Source: Bacteroidota bacterium
Lineage (GTDB): Bacteria; Bacteroidota; Bacteroidia; Chitinophagales; Chitinophagaceae
Reading direction: 5' to 3'
Length of the DNA stretch: 7,960 bases
Assembly (NCBI GenBank): GCA_023391315.1
Contig: JAEWBD010000121.1
Location: 1-7,960 of the forward strand
Of the stretch, positions 1-6,832 are shown piece after piece. The notes under the pieces are model-generated. The model ran no database searches. It had not been told where the DNA came from and saw nothing but the letters and a program-made list of their open reading frames with translations. The number at the start of each line of letters is the position of its first letter. The first letter of the stretch is position 1. Made by a program: the position numbers and the translations under genes.

Positions 1-404
1 AAAAAATACTGGTAGTGAATACCGCTTCTCATTGTGGTTTTACACCTCAGTACGAAGGACTTGAAAAATTATATAAGGAAAATAAAGACAAGCTGGTTAT
101 TGTAGGCTTTCCATCCGATAATTTTGGCGGACAGGAATTTCAGAATGACGATTCCATCAGCAGCTTTTGCAAAAAGAATTTCGGCGTTACTTTCCCGCTT
201 ACCACAAGGGTTGATGTAAAAGGTGATAACACAACACCTGTTTTTAAATACCTCTGCCACAAAGATGAAAATGGCGTACTGGATGCAACCATTTCCTGGA
301 ACTTCAATAAATTTATTATTGACGAAAACGGAAATTTATTACAGCATTTTGATAGCAAGGTTACACCAGACAGTCCGGAGCTTTTGAAATACATTAATCA
401 ATAA
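1..404 (+). CDS. Glutathione peroxidase family (Cys-type thiol peroxidase), 5'-truncated
   Basis: Reduces hydrogen peroxide and organic hydroperoxides; Cys-type members of this family usually use thioredoxin rather than glutathione. The gene runs in from the left edge: the frame is open from base 3 (K-I-L-V-V-N-T-A), so the GTG at 15 is an internal Val, not a start. The catalytic tetrad is visible. The peroxidatic Cys is in NTASHCGFTPQYEGL (codon 33-35), the Gln in FGGQEF (132-134), and Trp-Asn in SWNF (297-302). A second Cys in SSFCKKNFGVTFPL (168-170) lies 45 residues after the first. That is where yeast Gpx3 has its resolving Cys, which supports an atypical 2-Cys, thioredoxin-linked mechanism (inference). 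The active-site codon is TGT, so this is not a selenoprotein. About 30-60 N-terminal residues, possibly with a signal peptide, lie outside the window. It ends in TAA and is followed by a strong terminator. Confidence 0.96.
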   Translation, partial: KILVVNTASHCGFTPQYEGLEKLYKENKDKLVIVGFPSDNFGGQEFQNDDSISSFCKKNFGVTFPLTTRVDVKGDNTTPVFKYLCHKDENGVLDATISWNFNKFIIDENGNLLQHFDSKVTPDSPELLKYINQ

Positions 405-420
405 TCAATTCTGTTGTTTT

Positions 421-463
421 AAATAAAATCCCCGCCTGAACAGACAAAGCGGGGATTTTATTT
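421..463. terminator. Bidirectional rho-independent terminator between convergent genes
   Basis: A perfect 15-bp inverted repeat (AAATAAAATCCCCGC at 421-435 and its complement at 449-463) encloses a 13-nt loop. The inner part is GC-rich (CCCCGC/GCGGGG), and it is flanked by a T-rich tract on either strand (GATTTTATTT both ways). It lies 16 bp after the peroxidase stop and 53 bp beyond the stop of the convergent barrel gene, so it can end both transcripts. Confidence 0.9.
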
Positions 464-516
464 ATAGAATATTGAGTGTTCTTAAGAAAGGCAACATTCC
501 ATATTATTCAATAATA

Positions 517-1260
517 TTAATGATATAAAGGTTTGGCGTGATAATAACTGCGGCTGAAGAAGTATTTAAGACCAATGTTTATAGATTGCAGTTTGTCTAT
601 TTCAGGTATGCCATCACCTCCCGGCAACATATTCGTAAGCGTACTTTGAAATATAGCCGTTACTTCAAACTTTTGCGATACGCTTAAACCTACGCCCGCA
701 TTTAAGCCCCAAACAGCATTGGCAATATCCGATCTGAATTCGCTTTGCAGGTTAATGCTTCTTCCAAAATTAATTTTATGGTTGTCATCTTCAGTGCCTA
801 CTACTATCTGGGCGCCGCTTGAATCTTTTCCGTAAATTGTTGATTTCCGGCGAACCTTGCCGCCAATGCCTATTTGCGTAGTAGCGCCGCCATAAACTCT
901 CAGCGCCAGTTGTTTTGAAAGCGGGAACTGGTATCCTATTCCAAAAGGAAAATTAAGAAACATTGGTTTATAAGCATATTCTGATACAATGGCCCTTGAT
1001 GCCGTGGCACCTGAAGAATCGCGGCCATATCGCTGTTGGGAAATACCCGCTTCAATAAATACAAGAAAGCCAAACTGGGTATGATATTCTGTTCCTACAG
1101 ATGCCTGCCAGCCATAACCGAAAGTACCATCAACTGTTCCACCCGGGTTCCTGGATACATGAAGATTTGTTGCATTACCGCCTGCTTGCGCATAGAATCC
1201 AAATTGTGCCTGAATAGCAGAGGAAATTAAAATTCCAAATGCTAATAGCCAATACTTCAT
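517..1260 (-). CDS. PorT-family outer-membrane beta-barrel protein
   Basis: Predicted integral outer-membrane protein of 247 residues, of the Bacteroidota PorT / OMP_b-brl_2 kind; substrate or partner unknown. An N-terminal signal peptide (MKYWLLAFGILISSAIQA, cleavage before QFGFYAQ) leads into alternating, aromatic-rich beta-strands separated by Gly/Asn/Asp turns. Examples are FGYGWQASVGTEY, FLNFPFGIGYQFPL, LALRVYGGATTQIGIGG, AVWGLNAGVGLSV and a final strand SINIGLKYFF, followed by a ten-residue tail. Several strands carry Gly on alternate positions, as expected for barrel walls. The frame stays open upstream to a TTG at 1311 and ATGs at 1308 and 1266. The ATG at 1260 is chosen because Lys follows at once and a normal signal peptide begins there; 1266 would add only Met-Leu. 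No clear promoter can be named, although TTTATTTG (bases 1275-1282, minus strand) resembles a -7 element. Function beyond being a barrel cannot be read from the sequence. Confidence 0.88.
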   Translation of the reverse strand: MKYWLLAFGILISSAIQAQFGFYAQAGGNATNLHVSRNPGGTVDGTFGYGWQASVGTEYHTQFGFLVFIEAGISQQRYGRDSSGATASRAIVSEYAYKPMFLNFPFGIGYQFPLSKQLALRVYGGATTQIGIGGKVRRKSTIYGKDSSGAQIVVGTEDDNHKINFGRSINLQSEFRSDIANAVWGLNAGVGLSVSQKFEVTAIFQSTLTNMLPGGDGIPEIDKLQSINIGLKYFFSRSYYHAKPLYH

Positions 1261-1377
1261 AAGCATATTTTGTGCAAATAAAAGACATTTGAACTTGCTG
1301 ACAGGCATCAATTCTTCATTTTAATAATAATATGCGCTTGCAAAATGTAAAATAATAGCTTTAACATTTCCGAAGGT

Positions 1378-1407
1378 TTTCGTAATTGGCAAATCTCTAT
1401 ATATTTG
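1378..1407 (+). promoter_or_regulatory. Bacteroidota-type promoter of the PDZ-protein gene
   Basis: TATATTTG at 1400-1407 is a perfect match to the TAnnTTTG -7 consensus of the primary Bacteroidota sigma factor. A T-rich TTTC at 1378-1381, with an 18-bp gap to the -7, could serve as a weak -33 element. The predicted transcript start near 1414 leaves a leader of about 30 nt before the ATG at 1444. The site sits in the 183-bp region shared with the divergent barrel gene. Confidence 0.55.
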
Positions 1408-1443
1408 AACTACTAAAATTTTCGTAGATTAAAATTACAGGTT

Positions 1444-2445
1444 ATGATTAAGACATTAAGATTAATAATGTTGTTTGCCGCAACTTCATTTTTTGTTTCC
1501 GCCCAGGGCCAGCCCCCATCAAAAGATAGAATGGCTAATACCGGCAGGCAAAATATCATCATTCAGAAAAAAGATTCAGCTAAAGAAAAAATTACCGTAG
1601 TCATTGATGGCAATACTGTTACTGTAAACGGCAAGCCCGTTGAGGATTTTAAAAGCGATGATGTAAATGTTATTCAACAAAAAATAAAAGATGGTAATTT
1701 CTTCGTGTATGGAGATGGCCATTACGGCGCTGCAGCTTTAGCCCCACTTGCCCCACCTGCGCCGCAAATGCTTGAGCTGAAAAAAGAAATGATGCGCAAC
1801 GTAAAATCAAACAGCGCTTTTCTTGGTGTGATGACGGAAAAAAATGATCAGGGTGCAAAAATTACAGACGTAACCGAAGGCAGCGCTGCAGAAAAAGCCG
1901 GCCTGAAAGAAAACGACATTATAACCAAAGTTGGCGATGATAAAATTACCAGCCCGGATGACCTGTATAAAGCAGTTGGCAAACATAAGCCCGATGAAAA
2001 AGTTACCATTACTTATTTGAGGGATAGCAAGCAGGCCACTGCAAATACAACGCTTGGCAAGTCTGATCAAATGCGCGTTTTTTCATGGAATTCCCCCGAA
2101 ACAGATATGGATGTTTTCAGAAACTTTGGCGGCCCGCGCAGCTTCGCTTTTTCCTGGAATGATAAGCCCCGCCTCGGCCTTTCTGTTCAGGATACCGAAG
2201 AAGGCAATGGTGTAAAAGTGCTTGATGTGGATGATGAAGATTCACCCGCAGCTAAGGCAGGCTTAAAGGAAGATGATATAATTACCCAGGTAAATGGCAA
2301 AGCCGTAAATTCTACAGATGATTTAAGAGAAAGCATAAAAGAGCTTAAGAAGGGGGATACGGTTAAATTAACCTATAAACGCAACAATCAAACGCAAACC
2401 GTTGACGTTAAAATTCCAAAAGATTTAAAAACAATAGACTTATAA
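1444..2445 (+). CDS. Exported protein with tandem PDZ domains
   Basis: A 333-residue secreted, probably periplasmic, protein that is likely to bind peptide C-termini or unfolded envelope proteins; its partners are unknown. A signal peptide covers residues 1-21 (cleavage around SAQ/GQ). Residues 48-80 form a small segment with DGNTVTVNGKPVEDF. A Pro/Ala stretch at about 97-108 then leads to PDZ 1 (about 125-205, ligand loop near SAFLGV). A Trp/Phe-rich linker (211-240) follows, then PDZ 2 (about 242-325, ligand loop near PRLGLSV). The two PDZ domains share KAGLKE-DIIT, showing an internal duplication. They resemble the C-terminal half of HtrA/DegP, but there is no upstream protease domain: the His-Asp-Ser triad and GNSGG motif are absent. 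An adaptor or scaffold role is therefore more likely than proteolysis (inference). The ATG at 1444 is supported by the signal peptide and the upstream promoter. A terminator follows after 16 bp. Confidence 0.92.
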   Translation: MIKTLRLIMLFAATSFFVSAQGQPPSKDRMANTGRQNIIIQKKDSAKEKITVVIDGNTVTVNGKPVEDFKSDDVNVIQQKIKDGNFFVYGDGHYGAAALAPLAPPAPQMLELKKEMMRNVKSNSAFLGVMTEKNDQGAKITDVTEGSAAEKAGLKENDIITKVGDDKITSPDDLYKAVGKHKPDEKVTITYLRDSKQATANTTLGKSDQMRVFSWNSPETDMDVFRNFGGPRSFAFSWNDKPRLGLSVQDTEEGNGVKVLDVDDEDSPAAKAGLKEDDIITQVNGKAVNSTDDLRESIKELKKGDTVKLTYKRNNQTQTVDVKIPKDLKTIDL

Positions 2446-2461
2446 TTTTCATTTTTCTCAT

Positions 2462-2504
2462 GTGCAATAAACCGTTGTTTTCTAACAGCGGTTTTTTATT
2501 GCAC
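2462..2504 (+). terminator. Rho-independent terminator after the PDZ gene
   Basis: GTGCAATAAACCGTTGTT at 2462-2479 pairs with AACAGCGGTTTTTTATTGCAC at 2484-2504 across a four-base loop, with one G-T pair and a three-T bulge. The core stem AACCGTTGTT/AACAGCGGTT is followed directly by a six-T run (2492-2497), as in a classic intrinsic terminator. The outer GTGCAATAAA arms extend the pairing and may let it act in both directions. Confidence 0.85.
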
Positions 2505-2513
2505 GTTAATACG

Positions 2514-2544
2514 ATTATGCTTTTAAAGATTGGTGTTATTCTTG
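2514..2544 (+). promoter_or_regulatory. Weak candidate promoter of the DinB-like gene
   Basis: TATTCTTG at 2537-2544 differs from the TAnnTTTG -7 consensus at one position. The only -33 candidate is TTATG at 2514-2518, with 18 bp between. The predicted leader is about 30 nt. The gene needs a start of its own because a strong terminator lies just upstream, but the match is modest. Confidence 0.3.
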
Positions 2545-2580
2545 TTTATCTGCAGCATTGCTAACTTCTAAATACTTTTT

Positions 2581-3096
2581 ATGAATGAATTTTCACTTGG
2601 TAAACTTTACCTGGAAGAACTTGAAGCGGAAATTAAAGCAAGCCGCAAATGCCTGGAGCGTATTCCCGGCAAATTGTTTAGCTGGAAGCCGCATGAAAAA
2701 TCAATGGAGCTTGGTTACCTGGCTTTGCTTGTAGCTGAAATGCCGCGCTGGATTGCAACTATGGTGAAAGATGATGCAATTGATTTGGCAACATTTAAAC
2801 ATTCAACTCCAAAAACAACTGAAGATTTGCTTGCACAGTTTGATGAAAATATTAAAATGGCAAAAGAATCTTTGCAAAATGTAACGAACGAACAATTGGA
2901 TGAAACTTTTTCCTTAAAAACAAACGGGCAGGTTATTTTTAGCTCACCTAAAAAAGATAATGTAAGTTCTACCATGAATCATTGGGTGCATCATCGCGGA
3001 CAGCTTACAGTTTATATGCGGCTGAATAATATTGCCGTGCCGAGTATTTACGGCCCTTCGGCAGACGATAAAAATTTCAGCGGTCCAGGACAATAA
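2581..3096 (+). CDS. DinB-like (DinB/YfiT superfamily) protein with an apparently incomplete metal site
   Basis: A 171-residue cytoplasmic protein predicted to form the four-helix DinB fold. In this superfamily a three-His divalent-metal site often supports thiol-dependent transfer chemistry; many members have no known role. The C-terminal signature is clear: NHWVHHRGQLTVYMRLNNI (His134, His137, His138) followed by VPSIYGPSADD. The N-terminal part has EKSMELGYLALLVAEMPRW, where relatives as I remember them have His in the position of Leu50 (a pattern like L-A-x-H-V-A-E). If so, one of the three metal ligands is missing. The ATG at 2581 follows an A/T-rich leader and gives a normal family length. 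The name DinB is historical and does not imply DNA-damage induction. No signal peptide is seen. It is followed after 73 bp by a gene with its own promoter. Confidence 0.9.
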   Translation: MNEFSLGKLYLEELEAEIKASRKCLERIPGKLFSWKPHEKSMELGYLALLVAEMPRWIATMVKDDAIDLATFKHSTPKTTEDLLAQFDENIKMAKESLQNVTNEQLDETFSLKTNGQVIFSSPKKDNVSSTMNHWVHHRGQLTVYMRLNNIAVPSIYGPSADDKNFSGPGQ

Positions 3097-3141
3097 CATG
3101 CCCGCCGCAATGTACTATCCCATAACACGGGAAATAAACTT

Positions 3142-3149
3142 TATATTTG
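3142..3149 (+). promoter_or_regulatory. -7 promoter element of the HMA-domain gene
   Basis: TATATTTG (followed by C) matches the TAnnTTTG consensus perfectly and is the same octamer as at 1400-1407. No good -33 element can be named. The predicted transcript start, about 7 nt downstream, leaves a short leader of roughly 14 nt before the ATG at 3170. This supports 3170 over upstream in-frame starts. Confidence 0.55.
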
Positions 3150-3169
3150 CGAAGCAAAAAAATACGATT

Positions 3170-3514
3170 ATGAAACTTAAATATTTTCTCTTGGGTGTGA
3201 TGAGCTTTTGCTCAGCGAGCTTATTTGCCCAAACAAAAACAGATACCGTAAAGGTTTGGGGCAATTGTGATGAATGTAAAAGCAAAATTGAAAAAGCGGC
3301 AGCAAAAGCGGGCGCTTCCACTGCAAGCTGGAGTGATGAAACTTATTTACTTGCCGTAAACTACGATGAGACAAAAACATCAGTTTTAGATATTGAAAAA
3401 GCTATTGCTGCCGTTGGTTACGACACACAGGATGTAAAAGCTGATGATGCCGCTTATAAAAAACTGCCGAAATGTTGTCAATACGACCGTAAACCTGCAA
3501 CTAAAGCGGATTAA
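3170..3514 (+). CDS. Exported heavy-metal-associated (HMA) domain protein
   Basis: A 114-residue secreted protein with an HMA fold (about residues 25-88), likely to bind a soft metal ion such as copper in the periplasm. The signal peptide is MKLKYFLLGVMSFCSASLFA with cleavage near AQ. The metal site is V-W-G-N-C-D-E-C (Cys33, Cys36), a CxxC in the usual first loop, though the usual G-M-T before the first Cys is replaced by W-G-N. The fold then shows SWSDETYLLAVNYDE as the central strands and IEKAIAAVGYDTQDV as the last helix and strand. After the domain comes KLPKCCQYDR with Cys102-Cys103, a possible second thiol site. The frame is open back to 3032 inside the previous gene, but the signal peptide and the -7 element upstream fix the ATG at 3170. 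No ATPase or sensor partner is adjacent, so whether it delivers or sequesters metal is not shown. Confidence 0.9.
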   Translation: MKLKYFLLGVMSFCSASLFAQTKTDTVKVWGNCDECKSKIEKAAAKAGASTASWSDETYLLAVNYDETKTSVLDIEKAIAAVGYDTQDVKADDAAYKKLPKCCQYDRKPATKAD

Positions 3515-3534
3515 TTAATAATATTTTATTTTTG

Positions 3535-3570
3535 AAAAGTTGCAACTGTTTTTCGGTTGCAACTTTTTTT
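3535..3570 (+). terminator. Rho-independent terminator after the HMA gene
   Basis: AAAAGTTGCAAC (3535-3546) pairs perfectly with GTTGCAACTTTT (3556-3567), enclosing TGTTTTTCG, in which TG and CG can partly extend the stem. A seven-T run (3564-3570) completes the terminator. It separates the HMA gene from the PIG-L gene, so the latter must be transcribed from the remaining roughly 30 bp or by read-through. Confidence 0.9.
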
Positions 3571-3599
3571 ATAGCACGAACCGATATACATAATTTACC

Positions 3600-6119
3600 A
3601 TGATGATATTAAGAAAATTACCGCTGCTTGTTTTATTTGCATTCTTCTTTATCCCCGTTTTTTCCATTGCACAAACGCCTCCAATACATAACAGCGCTGA
3701 TATTTATCAGCAACTGAAAAAATTAAATGTGCTGGGCAGTGTTTTATACATAGCGGCGCATCCTGATGATGAGAACACAAGGCTGCTCACCTACTTTGCC
3801 AATGGTGAATTATTGAGAACAGGTTATATGAGTTTAACACGCGGCGATGGCGGTCAGAATTTAATTGGCGATGAACAAGGCACTGAACTCGGCTTAATAA
3901 GAACGCAGGAATTATTATCGGCAAGAAGAATTGATGGCGCTGAACAATTCTTTAGCCGTGCTTATGATTTTGGATTTTCAAAAAGTTCGGATGAAGCCTT
4001 AAGGTTCTGGAACCATGATAAAATTTTAAGCGATGTGGTTTGGGTGATACGCAATTTCCAGCCCGATGTGATCATCACCCGCTTTCCCGGCGATACAAGA
4101 GCTGGCCATGGCCACCATGCAGCCTCTTCCATTTTAGCAAAAGAAGCTTTTGCCGCCGCGGCTGATTCAACCATGTTTCCCGAACAATTTAAGTATGGTG
4201 TAAAACCCTGGCAGGCCAAAAGGATTTTATGGAACACATTCAACTTTGGCAACGTAAATACTACCAGTGACGACCAGTTTAAAATGGAAGTAGGCGCTTA
4301 TAATACTTTGCTTGGAAAAAGTTATGGTGAAATTGCTTCGCTAAGCCGCAGCCGGCACAGAAGCCAGGGCTTTGGCTCCGCCGCGCAAAGAGGTGAAGCG
4401 TATGAATATTTTGAATTGCTGGATGGCTCGCCTGTAAAAAATAATTTGTTTGATGGGGTGGATACAACATGGCAACGCATTGGTGCAGCTAACATTGAGC
4501 AACAGGTTGATGCAATCATTAAAAACTTTCAGTTTGAACATCCTGAAAATGCTGTTGCTGCATTGGTGGGTTTATATAAATCAATCGAACAATTGCCCGA
4601 TGGCTACTGGAAACATAAAAAACTGGAAGAAGTAAAACAATTGCTGGTTGAATGCTGCGGCATTTACGCAGAAGCTACCACCAATAATGAGTTTGGCGTA
4701 CAGCAGCAAAAATTTAATGTAAGGTTTGTGGTGAATAAGCGGCTGAATACAAACGTTACATTAAAGAATATAAAGCTGCTTGCATTCGATTCCGTTCTCA
4801 ATACAAATCTTGCCACCAACACGAATCTTAGTTTTTCCCGCAATTTTATGGTGGAAGACAATATGCCGGTTTCACAGCCTTACTGGCTTGAGTATGGCAT
4901 TGACAGCATTGGAAGTTTTACCGTAAAAAATCAAACCCTCATTGGCAAAGCGCAAAACGATGCAGCATACCCGGCGAGTTTCACTTTCAGCATAAACGGA
5001 ACGGATATAACGATTTACAAACCCGTTCAATACAGGTTTGTAAATCCTGCCCGGGGCGAATTATATGAACCGTTTATGGTAATAAACCCTTTAAGCATTG
5101 CAGTGCGGCCTTCTGTTGTTTTAACCAATATCAAAAAAAATAATGTGGCGCTTAAAAATGATAACGTATATGCCCAGGTGAAATCATACGTTGAAGCGCC
5201 CAACGCAAAACTGAAGTTATTTTTTGTGCAGGATAATGATTCTGTCTTTATAAAAGATACAACGGTTGATCTTGAATACAATCAAACATACGATTTCAGC
5301 TTCTCGTTATCCAAATATTACAATAAACAAAAAGGCGAACCTTCTGTTGCGGTTGAAGTTAACATCAATAATCAGCCTGAATCTTATAACGGCGACCTGC
5401 ATTCCATTCAATATGAACATATTCCTTATATACATTATTATGCAACAGATAAAATTCATGTAATAAATGAAGAAGTAAAAACAGTGGGCAAACGTATTGG
5501 ATACATTCCCGGCGCCGGTGATAAATTGCCGCAGAGCCTGCAGCAAATGGGTTACGAGGTAAAGATGCTTTCGCCAAATGATATTACAACATCCAATTTA
5601 AAACAGTTTGATGCTGTGATAACCGGCGTGCGTGCTTACAATATAAATGAATGGCTGAATGAAAAATATGGTGTGCTGATGAACTATATAAAAAACGGCG
5701 GCAACCTGATTGTGCAATACAATACCAACAACCAGATTGGTACGGTGAAAGCCAATATCGGCCCGTATAATTTTACCATCAGCCGCACGAGGGTTACAGA
5801 AGAAATTTCACCTGTGCATATATTATTGCCCAATAATCCTGCACTCAATTATCCCAATAAAATCACCAGCGCAGACTTTAATAACTGGATCCAGGAACGC
5901 AGTACCTATCATGCAGAACAGTTTGATAAACATTACCAGGCGCCGCTTGGCATGCACGATGTGAATGAACCGGAAAGTAATGGCGGCCTCATTATTGCCA
6001 AATATGGCAAAGGCAATTTTGTGTATGCAGGCATTGTATTTTTCAGGGAGTTACCCGCCGGCGTTGATGGCGCTTACAGGTTGATGGCAAATTTGATTGC
6101 ATTGCCGAAAGGCCAGTGA
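3600..6119 (+). CDS. Exported PIG-L family deacetylase with ThuA/amidotransferase-like C-terminal domain
   Basis: An 839-residue secreted protein predicted to remove acetyl groups from an N-acetylated, probably sugar-containing, substrate by zinc catalysis; the real substrate is unknown. A signal peptide spans about residues 1-25 (LLVLFAFFFIPVFSIAQ). The PIG-L domain (about 45-270) shows AHPDDE at 53-58 (zinc ligands His54, Asp57, with Asp56 as likely base), RGDGGQN at 81-87, and GHGHHAA at 169-175 with the third zinc ligand, probably His173. The conserved-looking SLSRSRHRSQGFGS follows at 248-260. Residues of about 370-620 look like beta-sandwich repeats, possibly substrate- or surface-binding. 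Residues of about 629-839 resemble a ThuA or class I amidotransferase-like fold: KRIGYIPGAGD, FDAVITGVRAYN, YIKNGGNLIVQYNTN and KGNFVYAGIVFFRELPAG. This part has no Cys, so amidotransferase chemistry is excluded. It is much longer than the roughly 240-residue BshB/MshB enzymes. A second ATG at 3603 is equally possible. No clear promoter is visible. Confidence 0.93.
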   Translation: MMILRKLPLLVLFAFFFIPVFSIAQTPPIHNSADIYQQLKKLNVLGSVLYIAAHPDDENTRLLTYFANGELLRTGYMSLTRGDGGQNLIGDEQGTELGLIRTQELLSARRIDGAEQFFSRAYDFGFSKSSDEALRFWNHDKILSDVVWVIRNFQPDVIITRFPGDTRAGHGHHAASSILAKEAFAAAADSTMFPEQFKYGVKPWQAKRILWNTFNFGNVNTTSDDQFKMEVGAYNTLLGKSYGEIASLSRSRHRSQGFGSAAQRGEAYEYFELLDGSPVKNNLFDGVDTTWQRIGAANIEQQVDAIIKNFQFEHPENAVAALVGLYKSIEQLPDGYWKHKKLEEVKQLLVECCGIYAEATTNNEFGVQQQKFNVRFVVNKRLNTNVTLKNIKLLAFDSVLNTNLATNTNLSFSRNFMVEDNMPVSQPYWLEYGIDSIGSFTVKNQTLIGKAQNDAAYPASFTFSINGTDITIYKPVQYRFVNPARGELYEPFMVINPLSIAVRPSVVLTNIKKNNVALKNDNVYAQVKSYVEAPNAKLKLFFVQDNDSVFIKDTTVDLEYNQTYDFSFSLSKYYNKQKGEPSVAVEVNINNQPESYNGDLHSIQYEHIPYIHYYATDKIHVINEEVKTVGKRIGYIPGAGDKLPQSLQQMGYEVKMLSPNDITTSNLKQFDAVITGVRAYNINEWLNEKYGVLMNYIKNGGNLIVQYNTNNQIGTVKANIGPYNFTISRTRVTEEISPVHILLPNNPALNYPNKITSADFNNWIQERSTYHAEQFDKHYQAPLGMHDVNEPESNGGLIIAKYGKGNFVYAGIVFFRELPAGVDGAYRLMANLIALPKGQ

Positions 6120-6214
6120 CCCGAAGACTTTGCAAGGCAATAAGGTTTGCTCAAACAACGAAAAGACCGTAAAAAACAGCGAATAATACCGGGAAAACGG
6201 CGACAATAATTATG

Positions 6215-6228
6215 GAAAAAGCTTTTTC
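6215..6228. repeat. Perfect 14-bp palindrome in the gap after the PIG-L gene
   Basis: GAAAAAGCTTTTTC is a perfect two-fold palindrome inside the 174-bp gap 6120-6293. It could be an operator half-site pair or a weak AT-rich terminator hairpin for the PIG-L transcript. There is no GC-rich stem or long T-run, so neither use is established. The rest of this gap holds no gene I can support. Confidence 0.35.
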
Positions 6229-6293
6229 ATTAATCACAAACAGTTTACAACGTTTCCGTTTTTTAGATAGTCCTTGTTATTAAAATAAATATC

Positions 6294-6692
6294 ATGAAAC
6301 CCGGGATTTACCTTGCCATAATGTTGCTGGTACTATTAACTGCCTGCAATAAAAATGTTTCTTCAGCAGACGCTTTAAAAGGCCGTTGGGAATTGCGATC
6401 CGTTTATGGCGGTTACGGTCCAGGAGGAGGCAATTATGAAGCCGGTAACGGGAACATATATCTTTTCACTTCCAATAGCTATCGCCATTATGTAAATAAT
6501 GTATTGAATGATAGCGGCAGTTACAGCATTACAAAAGGGGAAAACCCAGATACAGGTGAAAGCATGAATGCCATATTGTTTGATTCCCTTTACACGGTGC
6601 CTTATTTAATCAGCCATAATAATTTAAAACTATACTATGGAGCTATTGCTGCCGATGGCAGCATTGCTACATACGAGCGTATTGCTGAATAA
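6294..6692 (+). CDS. Small lipoprotein, lipocalin-like domain possible
   Basis: A 132-residue predicted lipoprotein of unknown function. The N-terminus is a type II signal peptide with lipobox LLTAC, so Cys18 should be lipidated. Residues after the Cys (N-K-N-V-S-S) lack the acidic cluster known as a surface-export signal in some Bacteroidota, so a periplasm-facing location is the simpler guess. The mature part begins LKGRWELRSVYGG, which resembles the first strand of small lipocalin-like domains (a G-x-W-E-L start). Further strands follow: NIYLFTSNSYRHYVN, GSYSITKG, AILFDSLYTVPYLISHNNLKLYYG and a final SIATYERI. A Gly-rich loop (YGGYGPGGGNYEAGNGN, 38-54) is notable. The ATG at 6294 follows an A/T-rich leader. 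The gene is flanked by gaps of 174 and 286 bp and seems to stand alone. The lipoprotein call is firm; the domain call is weak. Confidence 0.85.
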   Translation: MKPGIYLAIMLLVLLTACNKNVSSADALKGRWELRSVYGGYGPGGGNYEAGNGNIYLFTSNSYRHYVNNVLNDSGSYSITKGENPDTGESMNAILFDSLYTVPYLISHNNLKLYYGAIAADGSIATYERIAE

Positions 6693-6832
6693 AATTCTGT
6701 ATTGTTTAAACTATTGCGATAAGGCCTGAAAAGATTTGTGTATTCTCTGCGTTACAACAGATTTTCCATCAAACCTCATACGCAACCTTCTATAGTATTT
6801 CTGCGGATATAAATTATCACAGATGAAATAAG

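Noticed and set aside
15..404. GTG at 15 as the start of a complete 129-residue protein
   Set aside because: The frame is open to the left edge and K-I-L-V-V-N before the catalytic Cys matches the usual strand of glutathione peroxidases, so the gene is truncated by the window.
1..404. Selenocysteine glutathione peroxidase
   Set aside because: The active-site codon is TGT (Cys), not TGA.
1261..1311. Longer N-terminus of the barrel protein from a TTG at 1311 or an ATG at 1308
   Set aside because: The extra 17 residues would sit before a normal signal peptide that begins at the ATG at 1260, and they contain no sign of a functional domain.
1444..2445. DegP/HtrA serine protease
   Set aside because: Only PDZ domains are present; no His-Asp-Ser triad or GNSGG motif is found in the N-terminal third.
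3032..3169. Extended start of the HMA gene inside the DinB-like gene
   Set aside because: The extension has no secretory character, overlaps the upstream gene, and would place the -7 element and signal peptide inside the protein.
3600..6119. Bacillithiol or mycothiol pathway deacetylase (BshB/MshB)
   Set aside because: The protein has a signal peptide and is over three times the length of those cytoplasmic enzymes.
6215..6228. The palindrome as a firm terminator of the PIG-L gene
   Set aside because: The stem is almost all A-T, has no proper loop, and is followed by no long T-run, so only a low-confidence repeat is reported.
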